A stretch of 64,000 bases of DNA, taken from Nonomuraea fuscirosea (GTDB lineage Bacteria; Actinomycetota; Actinomycetes; Streptosporangiales; Streptosporangiaceae). The stretch lies in NCBI RefSeq assembly GCF_003001935.1, contig NZ_PVNG01000023.1, positions 1-64,000 of the forward strand. The letters are read 5' to 3'. A program made the position numbers and the translations under genes. Every line of letters starts with the position of its first letter. The stretch's first letter is position 1. Of the stretch, positions 35,919 to 42,951 are shown in pieces. The notes under the pieces are model-generated. The model had not been told where the DNA came from. It did no database searches and saw only the letters and a program-made list of their open reading frames with translations.

Positions 35919-36206
35919 CTACCGCTCGACAAACCCGCCCAAACTACCTCGGGGTTCGCTCCATCGTTCCACTACTCCATCCACTCTGCCCGGCGTGTCG
36001 CAACTTCTCAGCAGCTCCAGCAGCTTGACGCACGCCGCGCGTGATCCCTCCGCGACCACCTCCACCCGGCCGTCGTCGGTGTTGCGAGCCCATCCCACGA
36101 GATCGAGCTCCAGCGCACGCGCCCGCGTCCACCAGCGGAAGCCCACACCCTGGACGCGGCCACGCACCCAGGCGGTCAGCCGGACGTCTTCCTCGCCCTC
36201 CGCCAT
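35919..36206 (-). CDS. acyP: Acylphosphatase
   Basis: 95 residues, the family length. The phosphate-binding loop and catalytic Arg are in VRGRVQGVGFRWWTRARA (about 11-28), and the catalytic Asn in GWARNTDDGRVEVVAEG. It hydrolyses acyl phosphates in the cytosol. ATG 36206 follows AGGGGG with a 5-nt gap; an upstream in-frame Met at 36239 lies inside the LysR gene's end and lacks a ribosome site. It starts 10 nt after the LysR stop, so the two may be co-transcribed although functionally unrelated. Confidence 0.92.
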   Translation of the reverse strand: MAEGEEDVRLTAWVRGRVQGVGFRWWTRARALELDLVGWARNTDDGRVEVVAEGSRAACVKLLELLRSCDTPGRVDGVVERWSEPRGSLGGFVER

Positions 36207-36216
36207 CTCATCCCCC

Positions 36217-37140
36217 TCACGCCACCAGGACCCGGTCACCGGCTCCCTGCCCCGAGAGCTGCTCGGCAGCCGACTCCGCCGCCTCGCGGAAGGCTCTGAC
36301 GGCCGCGCTTTCCCCGTTCTTCACCCAGGCGAGACCGAAGATCGACGCGGGCAGCCCCGCGACGGGCACGAAGCTGACGTCGGGGCGCTGGTGCTGCAGG
36401 GCCGTGGGCGCGCAGAACAGCATGCCGCCCCGGCCGAGCGCCACCTGGGTCAGGCCCTCCTGGGTGGTCGCCACCCTACCGGCCAGGGGAATCGGACGTC
36501 CGGAAGGGGTCACGGAGGGTGCCACCCGCTCGTGCCACCAGCGCGGGGCCGGGCCGTCCAGCCCGATCAGGGGCACGGACGCCAGCTCCTCCGCCCCGAT
36601 GCCGGCCCGCCCCGCGAGCGGGTGGCGGGTGGACAGGCCGAGCGTGTAGCCGACCCGGTTCAGCTCCCCGCCGGCGGCCAGGTCGGGCTCGTCCAGGGGC
36701 AGCAGCGTGAACGTGACGTCCACCTGCCCGGCCCGCAGCCGGCCGAAGGGGTCGGTGAACTGCACCTCCACCAGCTCGACCGCGCAGCCGGGGTTGCGCC
36801 GCTCGAAGGCACGCACGCTGCCCGTCACGACGTCGGTCGGCGTGGCCAGGAACCCGACCCTGAGCACACCCGTCACCTCCCTGGCCGCCGTCCTGGCCCG
36901 GTTCACGGCGCCGGCCAGGCCGTCGTAGGCGGGGCGCAGGTCGGCCAGGAACCGTTCGCCGAGCGGGGTCAGCCGCACCCTCCTGCTGGTCCGGTCGAAC
37001 AGCCGGCCGCCGATCCTGGTCTCCAGGGAGCGCATGAGCTGACTCACCCTTCCCGGCGACAGGTAGAGGCGCTCGGCCGTCCGCGCGAAGTGCAACTCCT
37101 CGCTGAGCACGAGAAAGCACTCCAGCTCCCTGAACTCCAT
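36217..37140 (-). CDS. LysR-family transcriptional regulator
   Basis: 307 residues. The N-terminal winged helix-turn-helix (FRELECFLVLSEELHFARTA then ERLYLSPGRVSQLMRSLETR) is typical, followed by the two-lobed substrate-binding domain (GVLRVGFLATPTDVV; VDVTFTLLPLDEPDL; GLTQVALGRGGMLFCAP). ATG 37140 follows GGAGG. It is divergent from an MFS transporter gene 95 bp away, the standard arrangement for a LysR regulator and its target exporter. The inducer is unknown. Confidence 0.92.
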   Translation of the reverse strand: MEFRELECFLVLSEELHFARTAERLYLSPGRVSQLMRSLETRIGGRLFDRTSRRVRLTPLGERFLADLRPAYDGLAGAVNRARTAAREVTGVLRVGFLATPTDVVTGSVRAFERRNPGCAVELVEVQFTDPFGRLRAGQVDVTFTLLPLDEPDLAAGGELNRVGYTLGLSTRHPLAGRAGIGAEELASVPLIGLDGPAPRWWHERVAPSVTPSGRPIPLAGRVATTQEGLTQVALGRGGMLFCAPTALQHQRPDVSFVPVAGLPASIFGLAWVKNGESAAVRAFREAAESAAEQLSGQGAGDRVLVA

Positions 37141-37234
37141 CCCAGCACCTCCGGCAGATCGTTGAGCCTGCCTAAACCAAGCCTTCGGCATTCGTCATTG
37201 TTCCCGCACGTGGTCCGGCCGGAGGCTGGGCGGC

Positions 37235-38410
37235 ATGACGACCACCGACATCTCCGGCGCCGTACGCGCGCGCCGGCTCGCCGTGACCTCCGTCGCGATG
37301 GGCACCTTCACCATCGTGAGCAGCGAGATGCTGCCCGTGGGACTGCTCACCTCGATCGCCTCCGACCTCGGGGTGTCCACGGGCACGGCCGGGCTCACGA
37401 TGTCGCTCACCGGGCTGGTCGCCGCGGTCGCCGCGCCCGTGCTCGCGGTGACCGCGCGGGAGATCGACCGCAGGACGATCCTGCTCGGGCTGATGGCGGT
37501 GCTGGCGGTGGCGGACCTGGCCGGCGCGCTGGCCCAGAACCACCTGGTCATGCTGGCCGCCAGGGTGCTGACCGGAGTGAGCATCGGCGGGTTCTGGGCC
37601 TTCGCGGCCGGGCTCGGGACGCGGCTGGTCCCCGAGCGGGCCGTCGGGCGGGCCACGTCGATCATCTTGTCCGGCGTGTCGGTGGCCTCGGTGCTCGGGG
37701 TGCCCGCGGCGACGTTCGTGTCGTCGTACGCGGGGTGGCGCAGCGCGTTCGCCGCCGCCGGGGTGCTGGCCCTCGGTCTCGTCGTGCTGCTGGCGGTGAC
37801 GCTGCCGCCCTTGCCGCCCCCGGCCGGGTCCTCGACCTCGGCGGCGCGGGAAAAGCGCCTCTCGTGGCTCTCAGGGCCGCTCAACGTCGTTCTGCTGCTG
37901 ACCGCGCTGACCGTCTCCGGCCACTTCGCCGCCTACACCTACGTCCGCCCGTTCCTGGAGCGGGTCTCGCTCGCCGGCGCCGCCTTCATCGGCGTCGCAC
38001 TCCTCCTGTACGGCGCCGCCGGCGTGGCGGGTAACTTCGCCGCCGGCGCCCGCGCGGCGAGGAATCCCCGGGCCACGCTGATCGTGCTGACCGGCCTCAT
38101 GACGCTGTCCATGGCCGCGCTGGCGCTGAGCGCCCTGCCTCCCCTGGTCGCGCTGGTGGCGTGGGGGCTCGGCTACGGCGGTGTCGGCGTCACCCTGCAG
38201 CTGTGGATCATGCGGGAGGGCGGGGGCGAGCTCGGCACGGCGCTCTTCGTCGGCTCCTTCAACGTCTCCATCGCGCTCGGCTCGTTCGCCGGCGGCCGGA
38301 TCGCGGACGGGCTGCCCATCTCCGCCGTCATGTGGGCCGGAGCCGGGCTCACGCTGGTCAGCGCGATCGTCGCTGGCATCTGGGGCAGGAGTAGGACGAG
38401 CGGTTCATGA
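37235..38410 (+). CDS. MFS transporter (DHA1-like drug or sugar exporter)
   Basis: 391 residues with twelve hydrophobic segments. The loop 2-3 motif region is REIDRRTILLGLMAVLAVAD, and the fourth helix has ARVLTGVSIGGFWAFAAGLG, as in the AraJ/sugar-efflux and drug-efflux branch. It likely exports a small molecule under control of the divergent LysR protein. Its last 53 bp overlap the 3' end of mutM on the opposite strand. I recall no such transporter at this point in Streptomyces, so the lysR/MFS pair looks like an insertion. Confidence 0.9.
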   Translation: MTTTDISGAVRARRLAVTSVAMGTFTIVSSEMLPVGLLTSIASDLGVSTGTAGLTMSLTGLVAAVAAPVLAVTAREIDRRTILLGLMAVLAVADLAGALAQNHLVMLAARVLTGVSIGGFWAFAAGLGTRLVPERAVGRATSIILSGVSVASVLGVPAATFVSSYAGWRSAFAAAGVLALGLVVLLAVTLPPLPPPAGSSTSAAREKRLSWLSGPLNVVLLLTALTVSGHFAAYTYVRPFLERVSLAGAAFIGVALLLYGAAGVAGNFAAGARAARNPRATLIVLTGLMTLSMAALALSALPPLVALVAWGLGYGGVGVTLQLWIMREGGGELGTALFVGSFNVSIALGSFAGGRIADGLPISAVMWAGAGLTLVSAIVAGIWGRSRTSGS

Positions 38411-39203
38411 ACGCCTCGCGCTTGATGGGGCTGCCGCAGCGGGAGCAGGGCAGGTCGCGGCGCCCGTACACCTCAAGCGAGCGCTCGAAGTAACCGCTCT
38501 CGCCGTTGACGTTGACGTACAGGCTGTCGAACGACGTGCCGCCCTGCAGCAGCGCAGCGCCCATCACGGTGCGCACGGCGGCGAGCAGTTCGGCCACCTT
38601 GGGGCGGGTGAGCGTGTTCGCCGGGCGGGCCCAGTGGAGCCTGGCGATCCACAGCGCCTCGTCGGCGTAGATGTTGCCGACGCCGCTGATCAGGGACTGG
38701 TCGAGCAGGGCCCGCTTGATCTCGGTGCGTTTCGTCCTGAGCCTGCGGGTGAACTCGTCCTCGTCGAACACGGCCTCGAACGGGTCGGGCGCGATGTGCG
38801 AGATCGGCTCGGGCACGTCGCCGGCCAGCGGGGTGAGCATGACGTGGCCGAACGTGCGCTGGTCGACGAAGCGCAGGTCGGGGCCGCCGTCCTCGAAGCG
38901 CAGGCGCACCCGCAGATGTTTCTCCGGCGGCGTGTCGCCGTCCACCACGAGCAGCTGGCCGCTCATCCCCAGGTGGGCCATGAGCGACTCGGCCGCCCCC
39001 GACAGCGGGAGCCACAGGTACTTGCCGCGGCGTTCGGCGGACAGGAGCACGCGGCCCTTGAGCCGGGCGGCGAACTCGTCGGCGCCGGGCAGGTGACGGC
39101 GGATCGCGCGGGGGTGGAGCACCTCGGCGCCGGCGATCTCACGCCCGGTCACCCATTGCGCGAGGCCGCGCCTGACGACCTCGACCTCCGGCAGCTCAGG
39201 CAC
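38358..39203 (-). CDS. mutM: Formamidopyrimidine-DNA glycosylase MutM/Fpg
   Basis: 281 residues. The N-terminal PELPEVEVVRRGLA gives the catalytic Pro2 and Glu3; Lys in AERRGKYLWLPL is the conserved beta-hairpin lysine. The helix-two-turn-helix region has QSLISGVGNIYADEALW, and the C-terminal zinc finger is CSRCGS...YSCPRCQ. It removes 8-oxoguanine and related lesions and nicks the abasic site. It follows rnc on the same strand, separated by 218 bp with repeats. The convergent overlap with the MFS gene covers the zinc-finger codons. Confidence 0.96.
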   Translation of the reverse strand: MPELPEVEVVRRGLAQWVTGREIAGAEVLHPRAIRRHLPGADEFAARLKGRVLLSAERRGKYLWLPLSGAAESLMAHLGMSGQLLVVDGDTPPEKHLRVRLRFEDGGPDLRFVDQRTFGHVMLTPLAGDVPEPISHIAPDPFEAVFDEDEFTRRLRTKRTEIKRALLDQSLISGVGNIYADEALWIARLHWARPANTLTRPKVAELLAAVRTVMGAALLQGGTSFDSLYVNVNGESGYFERSLEVYGRRDLPCSRCGSPIKREAFMNRSSYSCPRCQRRSR

Positions 39204-39307
39204 TTCCGACCTCGCCCTCTGGACGCTGGGGCAACCTAGCTCTCACCTTCTGGACAACATCCGGGAGCTCCAGAACCATCCTCCGAAGCCCTCCGCCCGA
39301 CGGCGCC

Positions 39308-39421
39308 GCACCGACATCAAGTCCCGGCCCGCCGGCACGGCACCGACATCAGCTCCCGGCCCGCCCGGCGGCTCTCAAGACGCCGGCGTGCCGGTGTCAG
39401 ACGCCGGCCGCCGATCAGGAG
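39308..39421. repeat. Direct repeats between rnc and mutM
   Basis: GCACCGACATCA followed by A/G-CTCCCGGCCCGCC-like sequence occurs at 39308 and 39340 (period 32). A weaker pair, GTCAGACGCCGGCC (39394 region) and GTCAGCCGGCCGGC at the rnc stop (39421-39424), resembles the stop-codon repeats seen elsewhere in the window. Confidence 0.6.
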
Positions 39422-40162
39422 TCAGCCGGCCGGCTGGCTCTCGCGTTGCTCGCGGCGGGCCCTGATGCGGGTCCAGGCCGCCTCGGCCGCCTGCTGCTCG
39501 GCCTCCTTCTTGCTGCGCCCGTTGCCCGAGCCGTAGGACTCGCCGCCGACCCGCACCATGGCCGTGAACGACTTGGCGTGGTCGGGGCCGCTCTCCTCGA
39601 CGTGGTATTCGGGCACGCCGAGCGCCTCGGAGGCGGTCAGCTCCTGCAGCGAGGTCTTCCAGTCGAGCCCGGCGCCGAGCGAGGCCGAGCGCACGATCAG
39701 CGGGTCGAACAGCAGGTGGACCACCCGGAACGCCTCGTCGAGGCCTTTGTCGACGTAGACCGCGCCGATCAGCGCCTCAAGGGTGTCGGCCAGGATGGAC
39801 GACTTGTCGCGCCCGCCGGTGCCCTCCTCGCCCCTGCCGAGCCGCAGGAACCGGCCCAGGCCGAGCCCTCTGGCCACGTCGGCCAGGGCGCGCATGTTGA
39901 CCACCGCGGCGCGCAGTTTCGCCAGCTGCCCTTCGGGCAGGTCGGGGTGGTTGCGGTAGAGAGTGTCGGTGACCACCAGGCCGAGCACCGAGTCGCCCAG
40001 GAACTCCAGGCGCTCGTTGGTGGGCAGGCCACCGTTCTCGTACGCGTAGGAGCGGTGCGTCAGCGCCCGCTCGAGAATGTCGTGGCCGAGACCGACGGCA
40101 AGGACCCGCTCCAGCTCTTCTCTGGCGACCTCGACGGCCACCGGCTTAGGACCTGCGCCCAC
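39422..40162 (-). CDS. rnc: Ribonuclease III
   Basis: 246 residues. The RNase III signature NERLEFLGDSVLGLVVTDT (about 44-62) carries the metal-binding acids, with a second acidic site in SILADTLEALIGAVY (about 119-133). The C-terminal double-stranded RNA-binding domain is about 158-232 (DWKTSLQELTASEALGVPEY; KKEAEQQAAEAAW). It processes rRNA precursors and structured mRNAs. It sits in the conserved order rpmF-rnc-mutM. The 270 bp upstream (40163-40432) contains no gene that I can support. Confidence 0.96.
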   Translation of the reverse strand: MGAGPKPVAVEVAREELERVLAVGLGHDILERALTHRSYAYENGGLPTNERLEFLGDSVLGLVVTDTLYRNHPDLPEGQLAKLRAAVVNMRALADVARGLGLGRFLRLGRGEEGTGGRDKSSILADTLEALIGAVYVDKGLDEAFRVVHLLFDPLIVRSASLGAGLDWKTSLQELTASEALGVPEYHVEESGPDHAKSFTAMVRVGGESYGSGNGRSKKEAEQQAAEAAWTRIRARREQRESQPAG

Positions 40163-40432
40163 GTGTTTCCTCCTCGGACATCTTCACACGGCGCGTCGGC
40201 TGCGGATGATGCCCGAAAACGTGGTGGGCGTCGGGGTACGGAACGTAGGCCCCGGCGTCCACCACGGCCGCGGGCGAACCGCCGCCGCACACATCTAAGA
40301 GACGGTAACGCCGACCGAGGCACTTTGGCACCCGGTCGGCATCACGTCAACTGCTGGAGCGGAACCTCCGGCGCCGGCCACCGTCACGCACTGAGCGCGG
40401 CGGCGACCCGGCGGGCGGGCCGCGTCAGCGGA

Positions 40433-40612
40433 TCAGGCGGACGGCTCGATGACCTGACGACGGTTGTAGGTGCCGCAGGTGGGGCACGCGATGTGCGGCT
40501 GCTTGGGCGAACGGCACTGCGGGCAGCTCACCAGGGCGACAGCAGTCGTCTTCCACTGGGAGCGACGGGCGCGGGTGTTGCTCCGCGACATCTTTCGCTT
40601 CGGGACGGCCAC
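40433..40612 (-). CDS. rpmF: 50S ribosomal protein L32
   Basis: 59 residues. It starts AVPKRKMSRSNTRARRSQWK after a GTG initiator (40612) and has CPQC...CPTC, the zinc-ribbon (C+) form of L32. It lies one base after the DUF177 stop, the usual DUF177-rpmF pairing, so the two are translationally coupled. Confidence 0.96.
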   Translation of the reverse strand: MAVPKRKMSRSNTRARRSQWKTTAVALVSCPQCRSPKQPHIACPTCGTYNRRQVIEPSA

Positions 40613-40613
40613 G

Positions 40614-41165
40614 TCACTTCTCCTGATCGTTATCTTTGTCGGAAATCAGACCTTGCAACGACGCCCAGCGGGCGTCGATCTTCTCGTGCCGGTGATCGTC
40701 GCCGGCCTCGGCCAGCTTGACCCCGCACTCCGCGCAGAGCCCCGGGCAGTCGTCACCGCAGACGGGGCTCAGCGGCAGTGCGAGCACCACCGCGTCGCGG
40801 AACGTCGGCTCGAGGTCGAGCAGCTCGCCGTCGAGCAGTGAGTCATCCTCGGAGGCGTCCTCGTCGGAGTAGAAGAACAGCTCCTGCAGATTGACCTCGA
40901 TCTCGGAGGAGACCGGGTCGAGGCACCGCGCGCACTCCCCGGCGAGCGGGGACTGCGCCGTGCCCGAGACGAGCACGCCTTCCATCACTGCTTCGAACCG
41001 GAGATCCAGCTCGACATCGGCGTCCTTGGGGACACCGATCATGTCGACGCCGAGATCCGCCGGTGCCGGGAGGGTCAGAGTCATCTGCCTCATCGTGCCC
41101 GGCCGCTTTCCCAGGTCATGAGTGGAGATCACCCACGGGGAGCGGGGGTCGAGGTGCTGAGTCAT
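40614..41165 (-). CDS. DUF177 (YceD-like) family protein
   Basis: 183 residues. Contains STHDLGKRPGTMRQMTLTLP at the start, a Cys pair in GECARCLDPV (about 84-93), an acidic middle, and CGDDCPGLCAECGVKLAEAG (about 140-159), the conserved DUF177 metal-site-like motif. In many bacteria this protein is encoded just before rpmF and is linked to 23S rRNA or ribosome assembly. I chose ATG 41165 (MTQHLDPRSPWV); ATG 41183 is an in-frame alternative, neither with a strong ribosome site. Confidence 0.9.
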   Translation of the reverse strand: MTQHLDPRSPWVISTHDLGKRPGTMRQMTLTLPAPADLGVDMIGVPKDADVELDLRFEAVMEGVLVSGTAQSPLAGECARCLDPVSSEIEVNLQELFFYSDEDASEDDSLLDGELLDLEPTFRDAVVLALPLSPVCGDDCPGLCAECGVKLAEAGDDHRHEKIDARWASLQGLISDKDNDQEK

Positions 41166-41237
41166 CCTGCTCTCGCTAGGCATGGCGACAAGGATCGCCG
41201 TCGTACAAGGCCGAAATGAAAGGATAGCAGCTCGCAC

Positions 41238-41714
41238 TCAGCCCCTGAGCCGCTCGATGAGCAGGTTGTGCACCAGGTCCGGCACGAGACCCGAGACATC
41301 GCCACCGTATCGGGCGATCTCCTTCACCCGCGAGGACGACAGGAACGAGTATTCGGGGTTGGTGGGCATGAACAGCGTCTCCACGCCCGACAGACGGTAG
41401 TTGAGCTGCGCCATCTGCAGCTCGTAGTCGAAGTCGCTGACCACTCTGATGCCCTTGACGATGGCGGGGATGTCGTTCTGTCTGCAGAAATCGACCAGCA
41501 AGCCATGGAATTTCCGAACTTTGACGTTCGGATACTCCTTGGTCACGGTCTGCAGGATCTCGATGCGTTCGTCAACCGTGAACAGGCTGCTCTTCTCGAC
41601 GTTGATGAGGACTGCCACGGTCACCTCGTCGTACAGCCGCGCCGAGCGGCCGATGATGTCGAGATGACCATTGGTGATGGGGTCGAACGACCCCGGGCAG
41701 ACTACGCGGCGCAA
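41238..41714 (-). CDS. coaD: Phosphopantetheine adenylyltransferase
   Basis: 158 residues. The nucleotidyltransferase motif GSFDPITNGHLDII (TxGH) is at the N-terminus and the second motif FLSSSRVKEIARYGGDVSGL near the C-terminus; KGIRVVSDFDYELQMAQLNY is the CoaD-specific middle. It makes dephospho-CoA from ATP and 4'-phosphopantetheine. The TTG start at 41714 follows GGGAGG with a 4-nt gap and gives the family length; extension to 41759 would run into rsmD. It follows rsmD by 14 nt, the standard pair. Confidence 0.96.
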   Translation of the reverse strand: MRRVVCPGSFDPITNGHLDIIGRSARLYDEVTVAVLINVEKSSLFTVDERIEILQTVTKEYPNVKVRKFHGLLVDFCRQNDIPAIVKGIRVVSDFDYELQMAQLNYRLSGVETLFMPTNPEYSFLSSSRVKEIARYGGDVSGLVPDLVHNLLIERLRG

Positions 41715-41728
41715 GACGCCTCCCAGGT

Positions 41729-42295
41729 CTACGGGTTCCCGGCGGCGCGACCGTACCAAACGGACGCTTCGCCATAACGACGGACCCTCTCCTCAACGTA
41801 ACCTTCAGGCCACATGAGGGGCTTTCCCCTGGTTTCCCTCTCGAACGCCACCAAAGCCTCATCTGCCAACCATTCGTTGTCGCGCAGCAGCTCCAGCACC
41901 TTCTGGACCTCGTCGCCGGAGACCGCGTACGGCGGATCGGCGAAGACGATGTCGTAACGCCCGTCGGCCGGCTTCGCCAGCAACCGCTCCACCTTGTCGG
42001 CCACCACGCGGGCGCCCGGCAGCCCGAGCGTCCCGACGTTGGCCTTGATCGTGCGCACCGCCTTCGGATCGGACTCCACCAGCACCGCCTCCGCCGCGCC
42101 CCGCGACAGCGTCTCCAGCCCGACCGCGCCGGAACCGGCGTACAGGTCGAGCACACGGGCGCCGGGCAGCCCGTGCAGGGAATCGAGCGTCAAGAGGATC
42201 CCTTCTCGCGCCCTGTCACTGGTAGGCCTCGTCCCGCGCCCCGGCGGCACGGCCAGACGCCGCCCACCCGCCGTGCCTGCGATGATCCGCGTCAT
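41729..42295 (-). CDS. rsmD: 16S rRNA (guanine(966)-N(2))-methyltransferase RsmD
   Basis: 188 residues. N-terminal TRIIAGTAGGRRLAVPPGRG and RPTSDRAREGIL are typical; the SAM site is VLDLYAGSGAVGLETLSRGA and the catalytic motif is DPPY (FADPPYAVS). It methylates G966 of 16S rRNA. ATG 42295 is preferred; three more in-frame codons upstream are possible. A candidate promoter TTGACC (42329-42324, minus strand) lies upstream. First gene of the rsmD-coaD-DUF177-rpmF-rnc-mutM series. Confidence 0.94.
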   Translation of the reverse strand: MTRIIAGTAGGRRLAVPPGRGTRPTSDRAREGILLTLDSLHGLPGARVLDLYAGSGAVGLETLSRGAAEAVLVESDPKAVRTIKANVGTLGLPGARVVADKVERLLAKPADGRYDIVFADPPYAVSGDEVQKVLELLRDNEWLADEALVAFERETRGKPLMWPEGYVEERVRRYGEASVWYGRAAGNP

Positions 42296-42402
42296 GTGAC
42301 CCATTGTTCCGCATGTTCACGCAGGTCAAGAGTGGACAAGTGTCTGCCTCGGATGCGCAAGGGTGATTCACATCGGCCGGACGGGCACGCATGATGAGTC
42401 TG

Positions 42403-42540
42403 CGGCCTTCAAGGTGACCCACATGAAGGCCGACCGGCGTGATCGTGAGCCCTTCCGCACGCCGGTTCCCTCGGCACCTGACCCGAGGGTGGGCCCAGCC
42501 GGGGACGGCATTCGGGGGGAGGCCGTCCCCGCGGCTGGGC
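42403..42540. ncRNA. Four consecutive stem-loops: candidate structured RNA
   Basis: Stem 1: CGGCCTTCA / TGAAGGCCG (42403-42411, 42424-42432). Stem 2: ACCGGCGTG / CACGCCGGT (42433-42441, 42458-42466). Stem 3: CCCTCGG / CCGAGGG (42468-42474, 42483-42489). Stem 4: GCCCAGCC-GGGGACGGC (42493-42509) pairing with GCCGTCCCC-GC-GGCTGGGC (42522-42540), 17 bp with a 2-nt bulge. The stems abut with 0-3 nt between. No T-run follows on either strand, so it is not a simple terminator. Strand is not determinable by eye. Confidence 0.45.
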
Positions 42541-42599
42541 ATCCAATCATCTGCGGCGTCGTTGTGATCCCGCTCACTCTCTCTGCGCCTCTGCCGCAG

Positions 42600-42635
42600 C
42601 TTCAACCCCGACTTCAACCCCGACTTCAACCCCAG
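42600..42635. repeat. 12-bp triplet tandem repeat
   Basis: CTTCAACCCCGA at 42600 and 42612, and CTTCAACCCCAG at 42624. Lies in the gene-free interval. Confidence 0.85.
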
Positions 42636-42753
42636 CCCCATCCTTTACGGCGGTGCCGTGGCTTCCCACCCGCCGCACTCCGGCTGACGGCCCTCCAGGA
42701 AACGGCCTCTGACCCTTCACCGGCCGCCCGCCGCAACGCGAGCCCACCTGACC

Positions 42754-42924
42754 GGCCACGTGGTCAAAAGCGCGACCGACCCCGTCGCTCAGGAGCGCGA
42801 CCGGCCCGCATGGGCGGCATGCGACCAGCCAAGCGGCCACAAGCCTGGCCCGCCACATGGTCGCGAGCGTGACCGGCCGCGCCGTCGAAGTGAGATCGGC
42901 CACATGGTCGGAGGTGTGACGGTC
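42754..42924. repeat. Three 27-bp dispersed direct repeats
   Basis: Units at 42754-42780, 42851-42877 and 42898-42924 share the frame GGCCACATGGTCnnnAG, then CGTGACCGGC. Partial copies (GCGCGACCGGCC near 42791) lie between. They sit downstream of the recG stop but do not resemble the recG 3' end. Confidence 0.65.
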
Positions 42925-42951
42925 GCCCGGTTAGCTCGTCGTGCGCTCTCG

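Larger units (their letters stand above)
42296..42951. other. 656-bp gene-free interval between rsmD and recG
   Basis: This is the only gap over 300 bp. From left to right it holds the rsmD promoter region, a block of four abutting stem-loops (42403-42540), a 12-bp triplet repeat (42600-42635), and three 27-bp dispersed repeats (42754-42924). Open frames across it lack ribosome sites and are made of repeat sequence, so I call no protein gene. Confidence 0.7.

Noticed and set aside
42363..42872. 169-codon plus-strand frame between rsmD and recG
   Set aside because: It has no ribosome site, is composed of stem-loop and repeat sequence, and codes for Pro/Arg-rich low complexity.
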